Of a stretch of 64,000 nt of DNA, positions 35,457 through 44,340 are shown piece by piece (the first letter of the stretch is position 1; the number at the start of each line of letters is the position of its first letter). A model generated the notes under the pieces. That model saw nothing but the letters and a program-made list of their open reading frames with translations. It had not been told where the DNA came from and made no database searches. The DNA is from JAUWKC01 sp035529895. Lineage in GTDB: Bacteria > Planctomycetota > Phycisphaerae > Sedimentisphaerales > Anaerobacaceae. Position numbers and translations under genes: made by a program. The stretch spans positions 1 through 64,000 of the forward strand of contig DATKVV010000089.1 of assembly GCA_035529895.1 (NCBI GenBank). The letters run 5' to 3'.

Positions 35457-37022
35457 TTACGTTTTGGCCGTCCTGGTCAGATTCAGCCAATCCACGCCCA
35501 CCTTTTTGAGGGCGTAGCCAACCTCTTTGAGGTAGTTGCCGTATGAGACCATCCAGTGGAAGCCTCTGGTTTCGGCGTTGAGCTGCTCGCAGTCGCCGTT
35601 AATCCGCACATCTATCTGCGACCGGCAGATGTCGAAAAACGGGTTGTCGATGATTTCCGCTTCGAACCCCAGCCAGCGTTTGCTGGCAAAGTCGGGGTCA
35701 ATCACGGTAATCTTCTGTCCGAGTTTCATCTCGACCTTGGGGGCGGCCCCGTAATCGGATTCGAAGTGCGTGAGGATTTTTGCGGGTTCCGAGTGTTTGC
35801 CGTCCATCTTTCTGGGGGCGGTGCAGTGAGCCAAGGTAACCACGCCATCATGCGGGTAGGTCGGGTCGTTTAGAAACACGGGCCTGCCTGAAATGTAGTG
35901 CAGCAGAATCCCCGACGGAATGACCACAAAATCGGATTCGCAGTGCGCCGTGTAGCCGGTGTCGTTCAGGACGCTGAGCGGCAGACAGGCCGTCGTCTCT
36001 GAAATCGGCATAATAGTGCCCATGCAGTGGTTGATGGTAATCGCGTCGGTATCGGCCTGGGCCATCAGGCTTTTGAAAACCTCGTTGAGAACGAAGGCAT
36101 TGTTGACGAACTCTTTGTCGGTCCGCAGGGCCGTCCGGCCCTTTTTGAGATATTGGGCGGCCTGGTCTTTGCAGCGTTTTACCAGCGCCGTATCCTGGCG
36201 GGCCTTGCGGATAATCTCGGCAAGAGCGGGATACTCAACGGTGTGGATTTCCATTTTCCACAGGGTTCGGGCGATTTCGGGTGCGTTTTTGCCGCCCTTG
36301 CCCCAGCCGGCGGGGCCGCCTACGGCAACGATTTTCTTGCCGAGGGTGTTTTTTAACCCATGAAGCGCGCGCAGCCGCCACAGAAGCTCATCCGGCCTGT
36401 CCACGACAACATCCTGATAATCCACGCCGGGCTGACCAGACTCATCCACGGTTTTGCGCAGGTAGCGGTTATGCGCCACTTCGTACCAGAGGTAAACGGG
36501 CCCGGATTTGTGGCGCACAAAGACAATGGTCCACTTCTGGGGATTAGTAAGGGCCTCGAGCACCTTTGTTCCGGAATTGGCGGCGTACATAAGCAGAACA
36601 TCGTGCGGGCCTTTGGCCACCCCGGCGGCCTGTTCGGCGTCATCAAGAGTAATCAGCGGCAGGAACTCGAGGCCAAATTCGGCCTGGGAAGAGAGGCTTT
36701 CGAGCTCTCTGCCGATTCGCTGCTTCTCGTCGTCAATGTCTTTTTGTGTGTGGAATCCACCCCACGGGCGCCAACTGGTCTGGTTTTTTCGGCTATGAAG
36801 CCTACAGGCCAGGACCGGCTGGACCTTCAAAGGGGCCGGCGGTTTGGGCTGGTCGTCCGTTTCGCCCGCGTGAGCCAACGCACCCGGGAGCGAGGTCATC
36901 GCCAATCCTCCCGCAGCGAGGCCCACACCGGCCATGAATTCGCGGCGAGTCAGCCCGCGACATGTTTTCGACGTGCAACAAGCGCACGTCCTGAAACTGG
37001 AATGTTCGTATTTGATGGTCAT
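35457..37022 (-). CDS. Tat-exported sugar-isomerase-like protein
   Basis: A 521-residue protein with a twin-arginine signal (TRREFMAGVGLAAGG) after an unusual Cys-rich N terminus (CACCTSKTC). The body resembles L-fucose/arabinose isomerase-like proteins: NSGTKVLEAL early, HGLKNTLGKKIVAVGGPAGWG in the middle, INHCMGTIMPISETTACLPL and GFHWMVSYGN late. Cytoplasmic isomerases use these regions for metal and substrate; an exported version is odd. GGAGG precedes the ATG. Family assignment is moderate and activity is unproven. Confidence 0.65.
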   Translation of the reverse strand: MTIKYEHSSFRTCACCTSKTCRGLTRREFMAGVGLAAGGLAMTSLPGALAHAGETDDQPKPPAPLKVQPVLACRLHSRKNQTSWRPWGGFHTQKDIDDEKQRIGRELESLSSQAEFGLEFLPLITLDDAEQAAGVAKGPHDVLLMYAANSGTKVLEALTNPQKWTIVFVRHKSGPVYLWYEVAHNRYLRKTVDESGQPGVDYQDVVVDRPDELLWRLRALHGLKNTLGKKIVAVGGPAGWGKGGKNAPEIARTLWKMEIHTVEYPALAEIIRKARQDTALVKRCKDQAAQYLKKGRTALRTDKEFVNNAFVLNEVFKSLMAQADTDAITINHCMGTIMPISETTACLPLSVLNDTGYTAHCESDFVVIPSGILLHYISGRPVFLNDPTYPHDGVVTLAHCTAPRKMDGKHSEPAKILTHFESDYGAAPKVEMKLGQKITVIDPDFASKRWLGFEAEIIDNPFFDICRSQIDVRINGDCEQLNAETRGFHWMVSYGNYLKEVGYALKKVGVDWLNLTRTAKT

Positions 37023-37331
37023 TTTCAGTTGCCTCCAATCGCAAACACACGAATCGGATGTTTAGATACCGACGGTTACGCTCCTGCTGCAAATAACAAT
37101 AGCCCTTTTACCAGCAGCGAATGTGGTTGTCAAGCCGAGCCCATTGGCCACCCTATGCTCCGGCACGATAACATTGGACGAAGCTTTGCGAACATTCAGG
37201 GTCAGAACGGATATTCTTTGTTCGGCGGCTTGTCAGAAGTAGGGGATTAAGACAAACTCATAGAGCCTTTTAACGCCCGGCAGATTTTTATACGGTATCA
37301 GGAGTATTGACGAAGTGTTGCGGCGGATTTA

Positions 37332-37340
37332 TGGTATAAT
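37332..37340 (+). promoter_or_regulatory. extended -10 promoter of rpoN
   Basis: TGGTATAAT matches the extended -10 element (TGnTATAAT) 43 bases before the rpoN start. No good -35 box is placed correctly, as is usual for extended -10 promoters. The divergent gap 37023-37331 shows nothing else I can name. Confidence 0.5.
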
Positions 37341-37382
37341 GGCAAAAGCAGGAGTGCAAACAGAGACTTTGCAGGTGGTTGT

Positions 37383-38855
37383 ATGAAGCTGGAGATGAGA
37401 GAGCAAATGCGGCTGGAGCAAAGAATGACTCTTGCTCCGCGCATGATTCAATCGATGGAGATTCTGCAACTGCCGATCCTTGCACTTCAGGAGAGAATAG
37501 AACAAGAGCTTAACAGCAATCCTGTTCTGGAAATCGAGGAGACGTCCGCCGGCGAAGAGGCGGCGCCTGTCGAAGAGCAACCTGCCGATGATGCGCGCGA
37601 AAAGGCGCTGGTTGTCGGTACCGACAATAACAAGGTCAAGGATTTCGCGCGTCTTGAGAGTCTGGACGATGAGTTTAGGGACTATATGGGGCAGGCGGGT
37701 CCTTTCCGGCCCCGTGCTCAGAGTTATGAGCCTGACAGCAAGCTGCAGGCCCTGAAGAATACGGCGGCGCCGTCTCTGTCGCTGCACGAGTACCTCAGCG
37801 AGCAGTGGGGATTGGTCGAGGCCGATGAGGCGGTGAAAAAGGCCGGCAGCAGGATTATCGATTATATCGACGAGCGAGGGTATCTGTCGGTCAGACTGGA
37901 ACAGCTCCATAACAAGGACAGGGCCGATTTCACGCTCGGCGATTTGAAGAAGGCGCTCGAGCTTGTGCAGAAGCTGGAGCCTGCGGGGGTCGGCGCACGC
38001 GACCTGAAGGAATGTCTGCTCATCCAGATGGCCCAGAGCGGCGAGGATATGAGTTTTGAAAGCCGCCTTATCGCCGAACATATGCATGAACTGCTGGAGA
38101 ACCGTCTGCCGGAGATTGCCAGGAAAATGGATTGCACCATGGACCAGATAAATCGGGCCATTGAGCGCATGAGCAAGCTCGACACCTCGCCGGGCCTGCA
38201 GATAGGCGAGCATCGAAACCACCCTGTCACCGCGGATGTGATTGTGGAGCAGTTGGATGATTCATCCGGCTTTTCGGTCCGTCTGGCCGATTCCGACCTG
38301 CCGCGACTGCGAATAAACAGCTCGTACGCGAAGATGTCGAAAGACGCGCGTGTCGGTGAAAAAACGAGGAAGTTTCTGCAAAACAGTGTGCGCTCGGCTC
38401 AGTGGATAATGGATGCGATAGAGCAGCGGAAGAACACATTGCTGAAGGTGGCCAAGGTGGTAGTCAAGTATCAGAAGGAGTTTTTCGAAAAGGGGCAGCT
38501 TTACCTTCGGCCGCTGCCGATGTCCAAAGTCGCCAACGATGTTGGCGTGCATCTGGCTACGGTTTCGAGGGCGGTTGCGGGAAAATACGTCCAATGCCCG
38601 TGGGGAATACTGCCTCTGCGCAAATTTTTTGCCGGCGGGTTGGAGGACGACGCCGGCAAGGCACATAGCTGGGAGGCAGTAAGGGCCGAGCTGCAGCGGA
38701 TTATCGATGCCGAGGACAAAGCCCGGCCTTTAAGCGACGACCAGATTCGCAAGAAACTGGCCGAACTTGGCATCAAGAACCTCGCCCGCCGGACCGTCGC
38801 AAAATACCGCAAGGTCTTGAACATCCCCGCCGCCAGGTTTAGAAAGAAATATTAA
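37383..38855 (+). CDS. rpoN: RNA polymerase sigma-54 factor
   Basis: A 490-residue sigma-54. Region I is the Q/L-rich MTLAPRMIQSMEILQLP; an acidic region II follows; the core-binding domain is central; the HTH reads SKVANDVGVHLATVSRAVAGK with CPWGILPLRKFF; and the RpoN box is ARRTVAKYRK near the end. It directs enhancer-dependent transcription and needs AAA+ activators, none of which is in this window. AGGTGG precedes the ATG. Length and domains are complete. Confidence 0.97.
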   Translation: MKLEMREQMRLEQRMTLAPRMIQSMEILQLPILALQERIEQELNSNPVLEIEETSAGEEAAPVEEQPADDAREKALVVGTDNNKVKDFARLESLDDEFRDYMGQAGPFRPRAQSYEPDSKLQALKNTAAPSLSLHEYLSEQWGLVEADEAVKKAGSRIIDYIDERGYLSVRLEQLHNKDRADFTLGDLKKALELVQKLEPAGVGARDLKECLLIQMAQSGEDMSFESRLIAEHMHELLENRLPEIARKMDCTMDQINRAIERMSKLDTSPGLQIGEHRNHPVTADVIVEQLDDSSGFSVRLADSDLPRLRINSSYAKMSKDARVGEKTRKFLQNSVRSAQWIMDAIEQRKNTLLKVAKVVVKYQKEFFEKGQLYLRPLPMSKVANDVGVHLATVSRAVAGKYVQCPWGILPLRKFFAGGLEDDAGKAHSWEAVRAELQRIIDAEDKARPLSDDQIRKKLAELGIKNLARRTVAKYRKVLNIPAARFRKKY

Positions 38856-38857
38856 GC

Positions 38858-39745
38858 TTACTCCGGCGTATTCGGGGTCTGAAGGGGCTCGGAGACCGGC
38901 GGCAGGGCCTTAAGATTACCCCAGTTGCCTTTCCACAGAAAAACAATACCCAGTACGATAAGCAGTGCAACCGACCACAGTCCGCTCACAGGACCCGACC
39001 CAACCGTGGTTTGAATCGAGTCTCGAACGCCATCGTAAGCGGCGTGGTATACGGTAGCTACGGCGAGGCTGCCCGTCCTGGTCCAAATGTATGCAAAAAC
39101 AACGCCGTGCAGCATGGCCGGAATGGCGCCGACGAGGACGACAGTTATTACTGCCGCCGTCACTGTAGCGCCGGCCGGCAGTCCTTTCTCTGCCGCAAGG
39201 ATGAGCCCGCTGTGAACGGCTACCCCAGCCAGCACCGGCAGGTGCCACGCCCACCAGACAAATGAATGTATGATTACGGCCTTACGCGGCGTGTACCGAC
39301 GGGCAAGATGCGGCAGCATATACCCGCGCCAGCCAAATTCCTCCCCGAAACCGGGTATAAGGGTGACGAATATCAGTACGAATATCCAAATAATCTGCGT
39401 TCCGGTCAGGCCGGTGGGCAAGGTTAGTGTACCTGCGGCCAGGTCAACTATTGTGGGGACCGCCCACAGCAGGAGTGCAAGCCCAATGACGGCCGCGTAG
39501 TGCTTCGGCCTGCCCCAGCGCCAGCCGGCGCCGGCAAAGCCGTCCCGAAACACGTACCGGCCGGCGATGTACGTGCCCGCCGTGACCATACACATCGACG
39601 TCGCGTGCAGAATATAGCGAGGCAATAATTCTGTCCCCCATATCGCAGCGACAATCAGGAGCGGCCAGGACAAAGCGAAGACAATCAGGATATAGAGCCA
39701 CAATGAAAATGGCCGGTGGGTTGAATCAACGCTTTCGTTGCTCAT
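38858..39745 (-). CDS. CPBP-family intramembrane metalloprotease
   Basis: A 295-residue membrane protein with about eight helices. The Abi/CPBP motif 1 is PGFGEEFGWRGYMLP (EExxxR), motif 2 is HSFVWWAWHLP, and further His/Asn-type residues are in AMLHGVVFAY. Family members process prenylated proteins or act in bacteriocin self-immunity. The ATG overlaps the stop of the small upstream gene as ATGA, so they are translationally coupled. Its stop is two bases from the convergent rpoN stop. Confidence 0.9.
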   Translation of the reverse strand: MSNESVDSTHRPFSLWLYILIVFALSWPLLIVAAIWGTELLPRYILHATSMCMVTAGTYIAGRYVFRDGFAGAGWRWGRPKHYAAVIGLALLLWAVPTIVDLAAGTLTLPTGLTGTQIIWIFVLIFVTLIPGFGEEFGWRGYMLPHLARRYTPRKAVIIHSFVWWAWHLPVLAGVAVHSGLILAAEKGLPAGATVTAAVITVVLVGAIPAMLHGVVFAYIWTRTGSLAVATVYHAAYDGVRDSIQTTVGSGPVSGLWSVALLIVLGIVFLWKGNWGNLKALPPVSEPLQTPNTPE

Positions 39746-40014
39746 TTCTGGACCTCACTTGTCTGTCGGCAGCAATCGGCCGGTATCGTGTAATTTCCGG
39801 CCGGGGAGTCGCCGGGCTCTTTATGAAGCAGCGCGGTCCGATACAATTCTTCGGCGCTGGGCTTTGGCCGGTCTTGCTGTGTCTGTTGTGCCTGTGCTCG
39901 GGCGGGGGAGTCGGTCTTGGTGGCCTGCTGCCGGGACCGAAAAACCGCCGGTAAGATAACCGCCGACAAGACAACGAACCCGACACCCGCTGTTTTCCAC
40001 CAGTACGTTTTCAT
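39742..40014 (-). CDS. small membrane-anchored protein, unknown
   Basis: A 90-residue protein with one N-terminal hydrophobic segment (TAGVGFVVLSAVILPAV) and a Gln/Lys-rich tail with two adjacent Cys near the end. The ATG at 40014 is best placed relative to GGAGA; it overlaps the CPBP start as ATGA. The topology suggests an exported, membrane-tethered tail. It could be a partner or substrate of the protease encoded next; that is inference from coupling only. Confidence 0.55.
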   Translation of the reverse strand: MKTYWWKTAGVGFVVLSAVILPAVFRSRQQATKTDSPARAQAQQTQQDRPKPSAEELYRTALLHKEPGDSPAGNYTIPADCCRQTSEVQK

Positions 40015-40418
40015 AATCATTCTCCAATCCTTCCTTGCCAACACAAACGAGAACCCACTTTTTCGAAGAGCCCCACGCCACCTCTTCATTCATCCCGCTT
40101 TAGGAACAGCTATTCGTAACGGCACCCTAGTTTCCGTTATCTCCATATTGACCAGTGATCAGTTCATCTTTTCTTGATTTAAGGGACACTCACTAGGACG
40201 TCCATGGCTTTTCTTAATACCTGCACGTCGATACTCGGGTTGAAGTTGAGACCTGAAATCATAGGGATCCTGAAAAACAGCATATGATCTTGGCACGATA
40301 AGTAGGTACCCTTCACTGCCTGTTGGATTTGCCTAAGAAGGTGCTTTGCGGGTGTGTCCAACTGTGCAACCAAATCCGTCTCCCTATAGTCACACATATC
40401 TCTCCGTTCTACACCTAG

Positions 40419-40433
40419 CAGGCTGCTAAAAAA
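40419..40433 (+). repeat. left terminal inverted repeat of the IS
   Basis: CAGGCTGCTAAAAAA; the right end read inward is CCGGCTGCTAAAAAA, so 14 of 15 bases match. Confidence 0.9.
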
Positions 40434-40501
40434 CTCCTCTTGACAGGCATGTTATAATGTCGACAAGGAATAATAATGAAACTGTCATGGAGGACTAAAA
40501 C

Positions 40502-41623
40502 ATGCGTGGCAAAGTCGATAACCAGCAAACGATGTTCGTTATGATCAACGTGGAAAGCCGGATCGCCAAAGATCATCCCCTGCGAGCCGTCAAGAGGCGT
40601 TGCGACAAAATCCTGGCCGGAATGCGAAAGGACTTTAACGCCGCCTATAGTCGCATCGGCAGGCCCAGCATTCCTCCGGAACAAGTTCTCAAGGCTCTTT
40701 TGGTTCAGGCATTGTATTCGATTCGCAGCGAGATCCAGTTAATGCAGGCAATCGAGTTCAATCTGCTGTATCGCTGGTTTTTGGACTTGCCCGGTGATGC
40801 CGAGGTTTGGACGCCGGAGACTTTCAGTATGAATAGGCAGCGTTTTTCCGAACATGATCTTATTCGCAAATTTTTTGACCAGATTATTCGCGATGCCGTT
40901 GCTGAAGAGCTGGTCAGCAGCGATCATTTCACTGCTGACGGCACTTTGATTCGTTCTTGGGCGAGCTTAAAGAGTATCAAACCCAGAGATGAGCTTGGCC
41001 GGGGTGATAACAATGTTGATGACAAGGGCAATCCCGATGTAAGCTGGCACGGCCAGAAACGCAGCAATGCCACCCATGTCTCAAGTACGGACCCGGAAGC
41101 TTTACTGGCCCGCAAAGGCAAAGGCAAGGAGGCCCATTTATGTCACAGTGGCCACGTGCTGATGGAGAACCGTTATGGATTGTGTATAGATGTTGCGGTC
41201 GATGCCGCCGATGGCAGAGCCGAGAGAGGTTGCGTCAAAAAGATGCTCAGGCGAGTTCGCCGCCGCCACAAGCTCAAGCCTAAGACGTTAGGCTTGGATG
41301 GCGGATATGACGATGGCAACTTTCTGGTGGAATTAGAAGAACAAAGAATAGTGCCCCATGTTCCTCTTAAAAACGAGCATATCGTTGCCACTGATGCTGC
41401 TGGTCAGGCCCGGCGGCGAGCCAAGGGACGCAAGGTTACTAAGGGTTATCAGATTAGTCAGCGTGTTCGCAAGAGAGTGGAGGAGATTATTGGGTGGCTC
41501 AAGACGGTCGGGGGCCTGGCTCGGGCAAGGTTTGTGGGCCGCTGGAAGATCGATCAGCAGATGTTGATAGCGGCGTCGGCGTATAATCTGTTGCGAATAG
41601 TGCGTTTGGAGATGGCGACATAG
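40502..41623 (+). CDS. IS5-type DDE transposase
   Basis: A 373-residue transposase. An N-terminal DUF772-like domain (RPSIPPEQVLKALLVQALY, SEIQLMQAIEFNLLYRWF) precedes the DDE core: the first Asp in FTADGTLIRSWAS, the second in LGLDGGYDDGNF and the Glu in RVEEIIGWLKTVGGLARAR. All three are present, so it is probably active. It fills the element, ending about 150 bases before the right terminal repeat. Confidence 0.95.
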   Translation: MRGKVDNQQTMFVMINVESRIAKDHPLRAVKRRCDKILAGMRKDFNAAYSRIGRPSIPPEQVLKALLVQALYSIRSEIQLMQAIEFNLLYRWFLDLPGDAEVWTPETFSMNRQRFSEHDLIRKFFDQIIRDAVAEELVSSDHFTADGTLIRSWASLKSIKPRDELGRGDNNVDDKGNPDVSWHGQKRSNATHVSSTDPEALLARKGKGKEAHLCHSGHVLMENRYGLCIDVAVDAADGRAERGCVKKMLRRVRRRHKLKPKTLGLDGGYDDGNFLVELEEQRIVPHVPLKNEHIVATDAAGQARRRAKGRKVTKGYQISQRVRKRVEEIIGWLKTVGGLARARFVGRWKIDQQMLIAASAYNLLRIVRLEMAT

Positions 41624-41760
41624 ACAAGTTCTGCGGCAGAGAGGAAACTGAGCGAAAAAAAGGTTCAAAGAAAAACTGAAAAACGGGCAAATACGAGTAG
41701 TGGCCACACGCTTTTCCCGAAACAGTATGAGAAAAAGAGAACAGACTTTCAAAATCCGCT

Positions 41761-41775
41761 TTTTTTAGCAGCCGG
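41761..41775 (-). repeat. right terminal inverted repeat of the IS
   Basis: TTTTTTAGCAGCCGG on the plus strand, the partner of 40419-40433; followed directly by the second CTAG target copy. Confidence 0.9.
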
Positions 41776-42460
41776 CTAGGAGAAAGCAAGGAAATTGGCC
41801 AACGCCACTGCGGCGGCCAGCATTTTCACCGACAAATCTTACAGGATGCCCCTTGTAGTCTATTGTGACTTCGGCCCAGACGCCCGCCCATCTTCTGTTC
41901 CCAAATTTGAGTGTGTTCAGGGTTGCTTCATTACATCCGAGTTGTTTAGCAAGACTGACATATGCGGTCTGAGTGATACGGTCTTTTTCGTAGCCATACA
42001 TAACCATAGTCGCTATCAATAGGGTCAAAGTAGTAAAAAAGAAGAATATGCCGATGAGCAAAACGGATTTAGGAGGATTCCCTCCAAAGGCTGTAGGGAT
42101 TACTTGATACAATATTGGAGGGATCAGTACCATAAGCCCAAATAGAAGAATGAGTCTTAATGCGTAAATATTCTTGTATTCAATCGCTGAACGGTTACGC
42201 CAAAGCGTGTTGCGGATCTTGTTCTCTTTCCTAGTATAAATGATCGCGATCGTTATCAACAGTCCGGCCCATATCAGCAAAGAGGTTAGGCGGGCAATGC
42301 GCAAAACTGCAGACACAGTTCCACCGTAAACGCTGGGAATAAGGGCATAAAACACCACGCAACATAGTACCAGAATGGTGAGCAGAACAAGTAGGGTGAG
42401 GACGTATATGTTCCTGTGGGATTTTTGCATTTGGCCATGCCCTTTTGAGCTACGAACGAC

Positions 42461-43393
42461 CTATTTTATTTCGTCATAACCAGACAGCCACGGCTCATCA
42501 ATCAAATGCCATTCGGAGGTACCCGTCGGCTGCGCGGACCTTCCTGCAAACTTGCCAGCTTCAAAGCTTATGACGCTTGCCGCGCTTATGGCCGCATCCT
42601 TGAAGAGAGCCTGCGCGTGTTTTCCTGTAACCGAGGTTCCCAAGGTCGCTGGCCATCTTCCGCGAACATGACTTATGAAGTTAATCCTGCCTTGGACACC
42701 ACCCATTAGCCCACCAGCTGCCATACTTCCCAAAGCCTCATAAGATGACCATTCTTTGGCTTCGCCCCATGCTTCTTCTCCACCAACGTAGGTAATTGCC
42801 TGAGAGGTCCCAACTTCAGTGGTGTATCCAGCAAGGGCGCTACCCGAGCCGACAGCCACAGAACCAGCTATTCCAGCTCCAGCTATCAAGCTTGAACCCA
42901 GCGATAATCCAGCAAGGCCGCCTGTAACGGTCCCACCTGCAGTGGCCCCAAGAAACTTACTCCAACTCCAGTCGCCTTCGTGAAAAAGGGCATAAGAAGC
43001 GCCTCCAACGACCGCCCCGACACCAGCGCCTATTCCGCCCGCCAAGAGATTCACAGCTCGTCCGTCGCTGTCTATATAATTCAGGGGGTTATTATAAACA
43101 TACGTATAAAGATTAACCCCATCAGCATATCCGATCGGGTCCGTTTGCAGGAATCTTCCGAGCGTCGGCGAATAATATCTTGCTCTATAGTAATAGAGGT
43201 TTGTTTCGGTGTCAAATCTTCTTGCGGTGAAGAAATAGGGATTTGCGAGCAGGCTTACGGCCAGGGGCTTGCCGCCGACATCGCGGATAAGGACCGCGCC
43301 GTAGACATCGTAGGTGTATTGCTCGGCGGTATTTCCGGCCGAATCTGTCAGGGCGACGACGCCGCCGGGGCCGGGATTTCCGACGGAAGTCAT
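42461..43393 (-). CDS. Rhs/YD-repeat C-terminal tip (orphan)
   Basis: A 310-residue frame with only the end of an Rhs protein: the last YD strands (ALTDSAGNTAEQYTYDVYG) and the core-closing signature (ARYYSPTLGRFLQTDPIGYADG, LYTYVYNNPLNYIDSDG), then a Gly/Ala-rich variable C terminus. The long upstream YD-repeat barrel is absent; a stop lies 15 codons upstream in frame. It is therefore an orphan tip or remnant. The variable part (about 190 residues) would be the toxin position; I see no recognised toxin motif. The interrupted membrane-protein gene follows by 30 bases. Confidence 0.75.
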   Translation of the reverse strand: MTSVGNPGPGGVVALTDSAGNTAEQYTYDVYGAVLIRDVGGKPLAVSLLANPYFFTARRFDTETNLYYYRARYYSPTLGRFLQTDPIGYADGVNLYTYVYNNPLNYIDSDGRAVNLLAGGIGAGVGAVVGGASYALFHEGDWSWSKFLGATAGGTVTGGLAGLSLGSSLIAGAGIAGSVAVGSGSALAGYTTEVGTSQAITYVGGEEAWGEAKEWSSYEALGSMAAGGLMGGVQGRINFISHVRGRWPATLGTSVTGKHAQALFKDAAISAASVISFEAGKFAGRSAQPTGTSEWHLIDEPWLSGYDEIK

Positions 43394-43640
43394 ATCGCGT
43401 GTCTGCCCTTGCCTTCGCAGGGGAAAAGTTGTGCGTATCGTTTATTGAGAATATGTCGGCCTGCATACGCTCAAAGCCCGGACGGTCAGTAGAGGCGCCT
43501 GAAAGCTTATCCTGATACCAACGGGGGCGAATAAAGAGATTTCCGAGAAATAGTTGTACGATATTATCTATTCTCGCAAGATCGGTGACTGTTTCTGGAT
43601 CGATATTAACGGCGGCGAAAAATGGAATGTTATTTCTCAT
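43212..43640 (-). pseudogene. possible truncated gene joined to the Rhs tip
   Basis: An ATG at 43640 overlaps the preceding stop as ATGA and opens a frame with protein-like composition for about 70-80 residues (MRNNIPFFAAVNIDPETVTD, LFLGNLFIRPRWYQD). Past about 43440 it runs on in another frame across the Rhs tip and turns Arg-rich, so the real gene probably ended or was cut here. I read it as a coupled third gene of the XRE operon whose 3' end was replaced by the Rhs fragment. Unrecognised family. Confidence 0.35.
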
Positions 43641-44050
43641 TTCTCGTCTTCGATTCCTTCTTTTCGCTTCCAGCGCCGATTCAGAAAGTAGGCTATTCCA
43701 ATGACCAGTCCCATCGCGGGTAAAAAGCCGATCAGCAACGCGCCCACATCGACGACGGAATGTATTCGGCCCTTGATGAAGAACAACGTGAAAATACCGA
43801 TGCATCCGCCGATGCAGATGGCCAACCATCTTGTCTTGAAACCGGGGTCAAAGACGCCTTTGCTTGCGAATGCGATGAATCCGTAGAGCGAGACGATGAA
43901 AAAGATGGCGATAAAGTCCCAGAAATCCCGGGGGTGCTGCTTGAGAATCAGCAACCGGTAATTAAGGGAAATCAAGGTCAATACGTACCAGATAAAAAAT
44001 ACTCTTCTTGCAATATGGTTGATGGTGGTCTCAATGCGTTCATCCTTCAT
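43637..44050 (-). CDS. four-helix membrane protein paired with XRE regulator
   Basis: A 137-residue protein with about four membrane helices (FIAIFFIVSLYGFIAFAS, ICIGGCIGIFTLFFIKG, ALLIGFLPAMGLVIGIAYF) and a charged C terminus. It overlaps the end of the XRE gene by 11 bases. Such regulator plus small membrane protein pairs are common, often as sensors or immunity-like modules of unknown function. Confidence 0.75.
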   Translation of the reverse strand: MKDERIETTINHIARRVFFIWYVLTLISLNYRLLILKQHPRDFWDFIAIFFIVSLYGFIAFASKGVFDPGFKTRWLAICIGGCIGIFTLFFIKGRIHSVVDVGALLIGFLPAMGLVIGIAYFLNRRWKRKEGIEDEK

Positions 44051-44252
44051 GTTCGGATTCCTCCCAGAATAGGTCGTTTAGGGTTTTGTCGAGCGCCTTG
44101 GCGATGGCAACGCATAGATACAAGGTGGGATTGTACCCGCCGTTTTCGATGAGGCCGATGGTCTGGCGTGTGACGCCCACTTTTTCCGCGAGTTCGGCCT
44201 GGGTGAGATTGTGCTCCACTCGAGCCAGCTTTAACTTGATTCTTGGATTCAC
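44040..44252 (-). CDS. XRE-family transcriptional regulator
   Basis: A 70-residue Cro/CI-type HTH protein: LTQAELAEKVGVTRQTIGLIENG is the helix-turn-helix, followed by YNPTLYLCVAIAKALDKTLNDLF. The GTG at 44252 is preferred because AAGGAG lies seven bases upstream and gives the usual short N terminus. It probably controls its own operon through the repeated TTATGnAT sites just upstream. Confidence 0.88.
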   Translation of the reverse strand: MNPRIKLKLARVEHNLTQAELAEKVGVTRQTIGLIENGGYNPTLYLCVAIAKALDKTLNDLFWEESEHEG

Positions 44253-44289
44253 TTTGACTCCTTGTGACATTTTTATATGGCATAAAGCA

Positions 44290-44333
44290 ATGCATAACAT
44301 ACATAAAGTAATACATAACTGTCATAATGTCAA
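44290..44333 (-). promoter_or_regulatory. promoter and repeated operator of the XRE operon
   Basis: Read on the minus strand, TTGACA (44333-44328) is a perfect -35, followed by TTATGTAT at 44318-44311 and 44306-44299 and TTATGCAT at 44297-44290. These three near-identical 8-mers lie where a repressor would cover the -10 and start site. The -10 itself is weak by eye. Confidence 0.5.
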
Positions 44334-44340
44334 CTATATT

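Larger units (their letters stand above)
40419..41775 (+). mobile_element. IS5-family-like insertion sequence, complete
   Basis: A 1357-bp element with 15-bp terminal inverted repeats differing at one position, a single transposase gene and a 4-bp target duplication CTAG (40415-40418 and 41776-41779). CTAG fits the YTAR target of the IS5 subgroup. The intact ends, intact transposase and still-open frame of the interrupted gene indicate recent insertion. Confidence 0.92.
40179..42430 (-). pseudogene. membrane-protein gene split by the IS element
   Basis: The 5' part (42430 to 41777) encodes about 218 residues with four membrane helices (TLLVLLTILVLCCVVFY and others) and a soluble part. The 3' part (40415 to 40179) lies beyond the insertion sequence. 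Removing the IS and one copy of the CTAG duplication joins them in frame: after FLL comes GVERRDMCDYRETD and the remaining 72 residues to the stop, giving about 296 residues. No family recognised. It starts 30 bases after the Rhs-tip stop, where immunity genes usually lie. The split version ends three residues into the IS. Confidence 0.85.

Noticed and set aside
40440..40458. TTGACA and TATAAT before the transposase
   Set aside because: They are only 7 bases apart, so they cannot be the -35 and -10 of one promoter.
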